Assembly (NCBI GenBank): GCA_964430105.1
Contig: CAYSEF010000048.1
Span: forward strand, 1-13,212
DNA length: 13,212 nt
Direction: 5' to 3'
Origin: UMGS1696 sp964430105
GTDB lineage: Bacteria; Bacillota; Clostridia; Oscillospirales; CAG-272
Below are positions 7,881-13,212 of the stretch, piece by piece. The notes below the pieces were generated by a model that did no database searches, was not told the DNA's origin, and was given only the letters and a program-made list of their open reading frames with translations. The translations under genes and the position numbers were made by a program. Numbering within the stretch: the stretch's first letter is position 1; the number at the start of each line of letters is the position of its first letter.

Positions 7881-10136
7881 TTATTTTTCAGCGAGACGGA
7901 CACGCTGACCATCCGATATCGGTACTGTAGAGTTTGTAACCACAAATTCACTTCCGTACAAACCTGATATTGCGGATTGTGTATCATCTGATGCGACTAC
8001 TTCGATATTCATACGTCTTGCGGTATACTGTACTCCAAGAGGGCTATTCTTTGATTCAACAACAAGTACAAACTTTCCGTCATTATCTTCACGTATGGCA
8101 GAATTCGGCAATACTGTATCATACGACTGACTCTTATCACCAATTGAGAATGTCAAACTCTGTCCTTCTGAAACGTCTCCCTTTACTTCAATTATTACGA
8201 TACGGTTTTTACCCTGACTTGATGGATCTGAGCGTATCTGAGAAACCGACGCTTCGATATTAGAATACCACCATGAGTTTACAACTGTACACGGTGAGCC
8301 AACCTGAATCTTTCTTGCTTCTTCTGAGGCCATGGTGATCTCACTGATGTATCCTTTATCTGCAATTTCAATGGATGCAACTGTGTTACCACTTGTCACT
8401 GAATCACCAGGTACAAAGTTAATCGAAACTATTTTACCTGCGATAGGTGCAGTTACGCTTGTTGTTGAAGGTGCAGTTTTATATGCTTCTATTTTTGCTG
8501 AAAGTTCATCAAGTTTTTTCTTTTGATCTTCGCGTGTCAGCTTGATATCAGTATCGGTCTTTTCCTGTGTTGCTTCAGTAATTTTGAGCTGTACTTCAAG
8601 AGAGGAAATAGTGTCCTGCGTTTCCTTGATCTGATCTGCAATTGTTTCAGGATCCTTCGGAGTGGAGTTATTTGAAAGTTCCTTATTAGCCTCGCTCAAT
8701 TCTTTATTTTTCTGCTTCAGTTCAGCTTTGAGTTGATCAAGTTCAGATTCATATGTATCAAGGAGACGTTCGTATTCGGAAAGATTGACTTCCGCTGCAC
8801 TCTGCTTACGGAGAGATTCTACATTTGTTTTTGCAGTATTGTATCTTTCTGTAACTTCATCAAGATCTGCTTTCGCTTTGTCATAGTCAGCTTGTGCAGA
8901 AGCAAGATCATAATTTGTTGCATAGTCAATAACATCATCAACCTCAGGCATACCGATAATATCAAGCTTTTCTTCGATATCGTCTATCTTATCTCTAATA
9001 GACTCAATCTTATCCCATGCATCTTCTGAAGAACGCTTATAAGACTTATCAAGTGCTGCAATCTTATCCTTTATGTCTTTGATTTTATCAGCTACTGAAG
9101 TAGAATTTGACGGAGTGACGGTAGCCCTAACAGTGTCTGAATCTGTATCAGTAGATTCTGTAGTATCATCCTCAGTCTCTTCAATCTTTTTTATCTGTTC
9201 AATATAAATTTCACGCTGTTCGAGATAATCTTCTTTATCATATCTATACTGTTTTTCCAAAGTTGCAAGTTGATCTTCAAGAGAACGCAACTCTGTTGTA
9301 AGTGTATTAGCTTCGCCAATATCACCTGCTGATGATTTAATATCGTCAAGTCTTGCTTTATAGAATTCCAAATCGTTTGTAAGCTGTTTATATGATCTTT
9401 CGAGTAAAGCGTAGTCTTCCTCTGCTACTGCAAGCTTCTCAGTAACTGTAAGATTAGAGAAAATATCTTCCTCAATAACGCTCTCTGCAGCACTAATCTT
9501 TCCATTTATCTCAGCGATAATCTCAGAAACTGTGTTTGTCTTATCATTAATAGCTTCTATCTCTTCTTCCAGTCGTTCAATCTTATCTTCAATAATTGAA
9601 GTTGTATCAACACCATTCAAAAGAGCATTATATTCCTGCTGTAATTCTGCGAGTTTTTCCTTTGCGTTAGAAAGTTGTTTTTGGGCTTCGAGCATAGTCT
9701 TATCGGCTGTAAGTCCATCAACAGTATCCTGCAAAACTGCAAGATCATATTCACGCTTTAATTTATCGTATTCATTCTGTGTTGCTTCAAGCTGTGCACT
9801 TGCGCCACCCTGCAATTCGAGGATAGGTGCATCCTTTTCTACAGTGTCACCTTCCTTAACGTACACGGAAACTACCTTTCTTGACTGGACTGTTCCGTTT
9901 TCAATTTCTGCTTGTTCAGCTTCGTATACAACATTATAGCTTGCATTTGCTTTGACAGTACCTGAAACTTTGACTGCGCTTGTCAATGTTCCGTACTTGG
10001 CATACTGAGCAGAAACCTCAGGCAGTGAATAATTTAATATCGTATTCGAGAAAAACGTAAGCAACAAGAGTATTGTTAGAAAAATAATCGCTACGTTTTT
10101 CACCCATGCACGACGGCGTTCAGAATCCTTTGCCAT
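7881..10136 (-). CDS. HlyD/MacA-type membrane fusion (adaptor) protein with very long coiled coil
   Basis: A 751-residue adaptor. Order: cytosolic N-terminus, membrane anchor at about 13-35, first half of the lipoyl-like domain at about 60-110 (VVSVYVKEGDTVEKDAPILEL), coiled coil at about 113-556, second lipoyl half at about 560-592 (VTAPIAGKIVSINFVPGDSV), beta-barrel at about 594-665, and membrane-proximal domain at about 668-750. Both lipoyl halves are present, so this is a complete adaptor. The hairpin is far longer than that of MacA-sized adaptors (about 370-400 residues in total). A Thr/Ser/Asp-rich linker at about 320-346 falls at its midpoint and probably forms the tip. The start is supported by AGGAG seven bases upstream. 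No outer-membrane channel or export ATPase is encoded nearby. In a single-membrane cell the rod could reach into or through the wall. The link with sugar permeases is the oddity. Its cargo is unknown. Confidence 0.87.
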   Translation of the reverse strand: MAKDSERRRAWVKNVAIIFLTILLLLTFFSNTILNYSLPEVSAQYAKYGTLTSAVKVSGTVKANASYNVVYEAEQAEIENGTVQSRKVVSVYVKEGDTVEKDAPILELQGGASAQLEATQNEYDKLKREYDLAVLQDTVDGLTADKTMLEAQKQLSNAKEKLAELQQEYNALLNGVDTTSIIEDKIERLEEEIEAINDKTNTVSEIIAEINGKISAAESVIEEDIFSNLTVTEKLAVAEEDYALLERSYKQLTNDLEFYKARLDDIKSSAGDIGEANTLTTELRSLEDQLATLEKQYRYDKEDYLEQREIYIEQIKKIEETEDDTTESTDTDSDTVRATVTPSNSTSVADKIKDIKDKIAALDKSYKRSSEDAWDKIESIRDKIDDIEEKLDIIGMPEVDDVIDYATNYDLASAQADYDKAKADLDEVTERYNTAKTNVESLRKQSAAEVNLSEYERLLDTYESELDQLKAELKQKNKELSEANKELSNNSTPKDPETIADQIKETQDTISSLEVQLKITEATQEKTDTDIKLTREDQKKKLDELSAKIEAYKTAPSTTSVTAPIAGKIVSINFVPGDSVTSGNTVASIEIADKGYISEITMASEEARKIQVGSPCTVVNSWWYSNIEASVSQIRSDPSSQGKNRIVIIEVKGDVSEGQSLTFSIGDKSQSYDTVLPNSAIREDNDGKFVLVVESKNSPLGVQYTARRMNIEVVASDDTQSAISGLYGSEFVVTNSTVPISDGQRVRLAEK

Positions 10137-10187
10137 GACTTATCTCCTATGAAAATGTTTACTTGATATTATTTGAATTTTTGATCT

Positions 10188-11153
10188 CTATCCCTTAACG
10201 GATGCGGAATACGCTATACCATCGATAAGGTAGTCTTCGCTGTAAAGGAACAGCAATACCGGCGGTACCATATAAATTACCGCTATTGCAAGTGCTATAC
10301 CCGTATCGCCTTCATTTATCTTTGAAAGAAATACAGACAGTGGATACATTTCTGAATCCGTTAGCAGAATAAGAGGCTGTTCTACCATATTCCAGTAATC
10401 AATAAACACGAGTATTGCTACTGAATACAATGTACTGCGACAAAGCGGCATATATATTTTTGAGAATATCTGCCATTCATTTGCACCATCGAGCTTTGCT
10501 GCTTCTACTACAGCACCTGGAATTCTTTTCATGAATTTAACAAGTATAAATACCGAAAACGGTGAGAATATCCCAGGCAAAATTATTGCCCATCTTGTAT
10601 CGAGAAGCGACATCTTATCAAGAACTATATAGTTAGGCACAAGTGTTACCTGATAAGGCATCAGCATCAGGATTATGTATGCAAAAAACACGATAGAACG
10701 GAATTTTGTATCAACTCTGGCAAAAGAATATGCCGCTCCTGCTGCAACTACAAGTTGGAATATAACTATAGGCAATACATAAATAACTGAATTCCAAAAC
10801 TTTACAAGATATTCGGGGCTTCTGAACAGTACTGTCGAATACTGAGAAAAACTGACTTTATCTGGTATGAGCTGTAAATTTACTTTTTCTGCTATGAATA
10901 CACGTCCGCCATTGCCTGATACACCAAGACCTGTAAAAATCTTACCGTAATTTGCTGATATCTCAGTTGTAGACATGAAGGAATTTGTTAATGTAAATAC
11001 TGTTGGAAAAAGAAAAAGAAACGCAAACGTAATCAGAACTATCATTACAACAAACAGAAATATAATTCTGCTCGTCTTTACCTTCTTCTTTTTCTTAACA
11101 CTTTTGGATGCTGAAGGAAATTTTGCAGAATCCAATCTGATATCGTCCGTCAT
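10188..11153 (-). CDS. Carbohydrate ABC transporter permease, MalG type
   Basis: A 321-residue inner-membrane permease with about six hydrophobic segments (about 27-56, 119-148, 153-175, 187-208, 240-262, 284-303). The cytoplasmic EAA loop that contacts the ATPase is clear at about 217-237 (EAAKLDGANEWQIF, then KIYMPL), matching the MalG/CUT1 family. The N-terminal tail is Lys-rich (KKKKKVK). The ATG at 11153-11151 overlaps the stop codon of the MalF-type gene as ATGA, and a GGGGG-containing site lies about 8 bases upstream inside that gene, so the two are translationally coupled. It should form a heterodimer with its neighbour. No ATPase gene is present in the window, so a shared MsmX-like ATPase elsewhere is likely. 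The 51-base gap to the adaptor gene holds only that gene's binding site. Confidence 0.93.
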   Translation of the reverse strand: MTDDIRLDSAKFPSASKSVKKKKKVKTSRIIFLFVVMIVLITFAFLFLFPTVFTLTNSFMSTTEISANYGKIFTGLGVSGNGGRVFIAEKVNLQLIPDKVSFSQYSTVLFRSPEYLVKFWNSVIYVLPIVIFQLVVAAGAAYSFARVDTKFRSIVFFAYIILMLMPYQVTLVPNYIVLDKMSLLDTRWAIILPGIFSPFSVFILVKFMKRIPGAVVEAAKLDGANEWQIFSKIYMPLCRSTLYSVAILVFIDYWNMVEQPLILLTDSEMYPLSVFLSKINEGDTGIALAIAVIYMVPPVLLFLYSEDYLIDGIAYSASVKG

Positions 11154-12106
11154 TCTTCAATCCCCCTTCCCGCACGGTCATCCACCCAAAGCAACACTGA
11201 AATAATGATTATCATGATCACACAAAGCACTATTGCTGCACTTGAGAGCTTAGGATAATCGAGGTTATTGAATGTATTGTTCATGAAATGTTGCAAGGTA
11301 TACATCGAATCGTATGGATAGTCACCCGTAAGGAGGTACACTTCACGGAACACTTTGAATGAGTTTATCATCGACATGATCGTTACAAACGAAATAGTGG
11401 AAGCCAAATAACGCAACTTGATCATAAAAAATCTTTTTACTGCGCCACATCCGTCAAGCATTGCAACCTCTATAATTCCCTTTGGAATAGCTGACAACGC
11501 TGACATGAACATGATCATGTTATATCCGATATTTTTCCAAAGAAACAGTAGTACTACAACGACAAAACCATAATCTGATTTCAGCCATTCAATAGGTTCT
11601 GCACCGAATATCGCTGTAATATCGTTGATAACTCCATTATAATCAAACAATACCTGCCATATAAGAATTATGGATGCAGCCGGCACTATCATTGGAGATA
11701 GAAAAATAGTACGGAATGTACTTTTATATGGAATATTCGCATCAAGCAGTATCGCCAATCCTAAAGACAATATTACTACCAAAGGAACTGCGGTGAGTGA
11801 GAAAATTCCGGTATTTTTCAACGCAAGCTTAAACGCAGAATTTTTGAACAATTTTATAAAATTATCAAGTCCAACAAAATTTGCTGCTGTTGTAGTATCT
11901 ATCAAAGAATAATAGATAACTACCATGAACGGAATGATAAAAAACACCATTACGCCAATTATCGACGGAACCATGAACACAGATGTACGCATTCTCTCTG
12001 CACGATCTCGTTTTGATATTCGTGACCGCTGTTTCGGTATGTGTAATCCAGCTGTTTCGTCGATAGAAAGATTCTTTTTTTTCTCAATTTTTGATTTCAT
12101 TTGCAA
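11150..12106 (-). CDS. Sugar ABC transporter permease, MalF/UgpA type
   Basis: A 318-residue permease and the first gene of the importer operon. A basic N-terminal tail (about 1-40) precedes six hydrophobic segments, beginning about 42-68, 100-122 and 131-153. The EAA-type loop is at about 207-231 (IPKGIIEVAMLDGCGAVKRFF), with Val in place of the first Ala of EAA. It pairs with the MalG-type protein to form the membrane channel. The start is ambiguous. The frame opens with TTG at 12106-12104, and an in-frame ATG lies two codons later at 12100-12098. The partial site GAGCGG sits at a normal distance from the TTG but about 12 bases from the ATG, which mildly favours TTG. The transported sugar cannot be named. 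Confidence 0.92.
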   Translation of the reverse strand: MQMKSKIEKKKNLSIDETAGLHIPKQRSRISKRDRAERMRTSVFMVPSIIGVMVFFIIPFMVVIYYSLIDTTTAANFVGLDNFIKLFKNSAFKLALKNTGIFSLTAVPLVVILSLGLAILLDANIPYKSTFRTIFLSPMIVPAASIILIWQVLFDYNGVINDITAIFGAEPIEWLKSDYGFVVVVLLFLWKNIGYNMIMFMSALSAIPKGIIEVAMLDGCGAVKRFFMIKLRYLASTISFVTIMSMINSFKVFREVYLLTGDYPYDSMYTLQHFMNNTFNNLDYPKLSSAAIVLCVIMIIIISVLLWVDDRAGRGIEE

Positions 12107-12145
12107 CGACCGCTCTTTTTTAATTCAGTATTATTTTAGACGTTT

Positions 12146-12174
12146 TATTTAATTAAAAGTTCCATGATTTGCAA
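12146..12174 (-). promoter_or_regulatory. Candidate promoter of the importer operon
   Basis: Read on the minus strand, TTGCAA (12174-12169) and TAAATA (12151-12146) are separated by 17 bases, upstream of the MalF-type gene. Both boxes are imperfect, so an activator could be needed, which fits an AraC-controlled operon. The gap between this operon and the TtcA-like gene is 128 bases, very AT-rich, and holds no convincing intrinsic terminator. Read-through from the upstream gene is therefore possible. Confidence 0.4.
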
Positions 12175-12179
12175 ATTTT

Positions 12180-12203
12180 TTCACAATAATTTCATTATTT
12201 GAA
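12180..12203. promoter_or_regulatory. Imperfect palindrome upstream of the importer promoter
   Basis: On the plus strand, TTCA-c-AATAAT-ttc-ATTATT-TGAA forms an inverted repeat of 10 + 10 bases around a 3-base centre, with one unpaired base. It lies about 5 bases beyond the candidate -35 box of the importer operon, where an activator would bind. It is not followed by a T tract in the direction of transcription, so it is unlikely to be a terminator. AT-rich DNA yields such palindromes by chance, hence the modest confidence. Confidence 0.35.
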
Positions 12204-12234
12204 CAATATACTTTAATTATGTAAGTATTATTTT

Positions 12235-12957
12235 TTACTTCCATCCGTCTATTTCTCTTCTTTCCATAGCACCAAGTATACGCTTATAGACTCCACGGTG
12301 ATCTCTATCAAAAGAACGAATGATTTCTTTCATTTCTGCACGCTCAGTATTACCATTTTCAGGGCAAAGACTCACTGCTATAGGAATATTTTCTGCTTTA
12401 ACTACAGCTTTTATATCAGCTTCTTTTGTATAGATCAGCGGACGAATCACTGATACAGCTTTATCTTCATAAACTGTTACCGGCATAAAGCTACCTATTC
12501 TGCCTTCGTAAAGCAATGACATCATAAATGTTTCAACTGCATCTTCAAGCTGGTGTCCAAGTGCAAGCTTATTTACGCCTCTTTCCACTGCTTCATTCAT
12601 CAATGCTCCCCTACGCATTTTTGAACACAAGGAGCATGGGTTCTTCTCTTTACGCTCATCAAATACTATTTTAGCTATTTCAGTCTCGACAGTATACAGC
12701 TGTACATCTAATGAATCACACCATTTTCTTACATTTTCAAATGATTCTTTCCCACCGTCAAAACCCATGTCTACAGTTATAGCACATAGTGAGTATTTCT
12801 TAGGATAAAATGTGCGCATTTTTGCTAGTGCTAAGAGGAGTGCAGACGAATCCTTTCCACCAGACAAACCTACTGCTATTTTATCTCCGTCATCTATCAT
12901 TTCATAATGCTCAAGCGCCTGACGAGTGGTGCTTAGCAATTTCTGCAATTCTTTCAT
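12235..12957 (-). CDS. ttcA: TtcA-family tRNA 2-thiocytidine-type PP-loop ATPase
   Basis: A 240-residue cytoplasmic protein of the TtcA/TilS-like adenine nucleotide alpha hydrolase superfamily. The ATP-binding PP-loop is SGGKDS at 32-37. A second nucleotide-site motif, GHQLEDAVET, is at 134-143. Cys108 and Cys111 (CSLC) plus Cys198 (LCPENG) match the three cysteines that hold a [4Fe-4S] cluster in TtcA. TtcA thiolates cytidine 32 of certain tRNAs. Firmicutes members are often annotated only as TtcA-like ATP-binding proteins, and the exact tRNA target here is inferred. The start fits the family (the N-terminus runs straight into IDDGDKIAVG), but no clear ribosome binding site precedes the ATG. 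The first 16 codons are duplicated at the window's right edge. It lies on the same strand as the importer but has no obvious functional link to it. Confidence 0.85.
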   Translation of the reverse strand: MKELQKLLSTTRQALEHYEMIDDGDKIAVGLSGGKDSSALLLALAKMRTFYPKKYSLCAITVDMGFDGGKESFENVRKWCDSLDVQLYTVETEIAKIVFDERKEKNPCSLCSKMRRGALMNEAVERGVNKLALGHQLEDAVETFMMSLLYEGRIGSFMPVTVYEDKAVSVIRPLIYTKEADIKAVVKAENIPIAVSLCPENGNTERAEMKEIIRSFDRDHRGVYKRILGAMERREIDGWK

Positions 12958-12964
12958 ATAATAT
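12910..12964. repeat. 55-base direct repeat, copy 1
   Basis: These 55 bases recur without mismatch at 13158-13212, an offset of 248. This copy covers the first 16 codons of the TtcA-like gene (minus strand) plus 7 bases upstream, and it is in frame with a full-length TtcA family protein, so it is the genuine copy. Confidence 0.95.
12933..12962 (+). promoter_or_regulatory. Candidate promoter of the amidase gene
   Basis: A perfect TATAAT (12957-12962) lies 18 bases after TTAGCA (12933-12938). Transcription would begin near 12969 and the amidase binding site follows at about 12984. The promoter would overlap the first codons of the divergent TtcA-like gene, because only 37 bases separate the two start codons. 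It lies wholly inside the 55-base repeat, so its position relative to the amidase depends on the assembly being right. Confidence 0.35.
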
Positions 12965-12994
12965 TACTGATTTCTATTTTGAAAGGATGATTCC

Positions 12995-13212
12995 ATGCCA
13001 AAAATTTATATTGATCAAGGTCATAATCCAGTAAATCCCAATGCAGGAGCTGAAGGAAACGGTTTCCGTGAACAAGATCTTGTATATAACATCGGTCGGA
13101 TCACATCAGACATACTGCGTGAATACGGATTCGATGTTCGGTTATCACGTCCTACTCCTCAAGCGCCTGACGAGTGGTGCTTAGCAATTTCTGCAATTCT
13201 TTCATATAATAT
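12995..13212 (+). CDS. N-acetylmuramoyl-L-alanine amidase, N-terminal part (cut by window edge)
   Basis: The start of an Amidase_3-type cell-wall hydrolase, a zinc enzyme that cleaves the bond between N-acetylmuramic acid and the stem peptide. The ATG at 12995 has AGGA seven bases upstream. The first 54 residues match the family: MPKIYIDQGHNP, then NAGAEGNGFREQDLVYNIG, then GFDVRLSRPTP. His10 and Glu26 are the expected first two zinc ligands. The later ligands and the rest of the catalytic domain lie beyond the window. There is no signal peptide. Such proteins in Clostridia may be sporulation, phage or cell-wall enzymes. From 13158 onward the codons come from the 55-base repeat of the TtcA-like gene, and the encoded residues (QAPDEWCLAISA and on) do not look like an amidase. 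Only about 12995-13157 should be trusted as this gene. Confidence 0.75.
   Translation, partial: MPKIYIDQGHNPVNPNAGAEGNGFREQDLVYNIGRITSDILREYGFDVRLSRPTPQAPDEWCLAISAILSYN
13158..13212. repeat. 55-base direct repeat, copy 2 at the sequence end
   Basis: An exact copy of 12910-12964 that runs to the last base of the window. The match begins abruptly (base 13157 is C against G at 12909) inside the amidase reading frame and is cut off by the end of the sequence. An exact repeat ending precisely at a contig end, with a length equal to a commonly used assembly k-mer, suggests a graph overlap rather than a real duplication. Confidence 0.95.

Noticed and set aside
9532..9939. 135-codon plus-strand frame opposite the adaptor gene
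   Set aside because: It is the antisense of the low-complexity coiled coil (Ser/Leu-rich), with no binding site or recognisable domain.
7881..10136. Adaptor as part of an RND or type I secretion exporter
   Set aside because: No RND pump, export ATPase or outer-membrane channel gene is present in the window. The only membrane partners are sugar permeases and the two-TM MacB-like protein.
12207..12228. ATACTT...AAGTAT inverted repeat after the TtcA-like stop as a terminator
   Set aside because: The stem is only 6 bp of mostly A-T pairs with a 9-base loop, and no T tract follows in the direction of transcription.
12810..13034. 74-codon plus-strand frame spanning the TtcA-like start and the amidase start
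   Set aside because: It is antisense to the TtcA-like gene and out of frame with the amidase, which has its own binding site and family motifs.
1..13212. tRNA, rRNA, CRISPR array, insertion sequence, riboswitch or phage attachment site
   Set aside because: I looked on both strands and saw no cloverleaf, regular spaced repeats, transposase, terminal inverted repeats or known riboswitch core. The only long exact repeat is the 55-base pair at the right end.

Overview
The window looks like a fragment of a low-GC Gram-positive genome of the class Clostridia. The evidence is an AT-rich base composition, strong AGGAGG-type ribosome binding sites, a lipoprotein solute-binding protein, a Firmicutes-style TtcA-like protein and AT-rich intrinsic terminators. 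A gut or rumen Oscillospiraceae/Ruminococcus-like or Lachnospiraceae organism is a reasonable guess, inferred from the carbohydrate-uptake content; the sequence alone does not fix the genus.

Layout, left to right. Positions 1-217 hold a possible 3' scrap of a plus-strand gene and a bidirectional terminator. Positions 218-2962 (minus) encode a cytoplasmic glycoside hydrolase family 2 enzyme. It is divergent from an AraC-family regulator (3129-4037, plus) that has a clear -35/-10 promoter. A long two-stage hairpin at 4053-4095 separates the regulator from a convergent minus-strand operon (12106 to 4118). In transcription order the operon encodes a MalF-type permease, a MalG-type permease (4-base overlap), a HlyD/MFP-type adaptor with a very long coiled coil, a two-TM protein with a MacB-like extracellular core, and a large lipoprotein. 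The lipoprotein joins an N-terminal propeller-like region to a sugar-binding-protein domain. Upstream on the same strand is a TtcA-like PP-loop protein (12235-12957). The right edge carries the start of an N-acetylmuramoyl-L-alanine amidase (12995 onward, plus).

How the genes may work together (inference): the AraC protein senses a sugar and controls the GH2 enzyme and the importer operon. The importer brings in an oligosaccharide or glycoside, using an ATPase encoded elsewhere, and the GH2 enzyme cleaves it in the cytoplasm. The unusual part is that a sugar importer shares an operon with two proteins whose relatives belong to export-type MacAB machines. The MacB-like protein keeps the extracellular domain but has only two membrane segments and no ATPase. 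This five-gene set is the best candidate here for an undescribed assembly.

Data-quality warning: the last 55 bases (13158-13212) exactly repeat 12910-12964 and break the amidase reading frame's family resemblance. The right end is probably an assembly-graph artefact.
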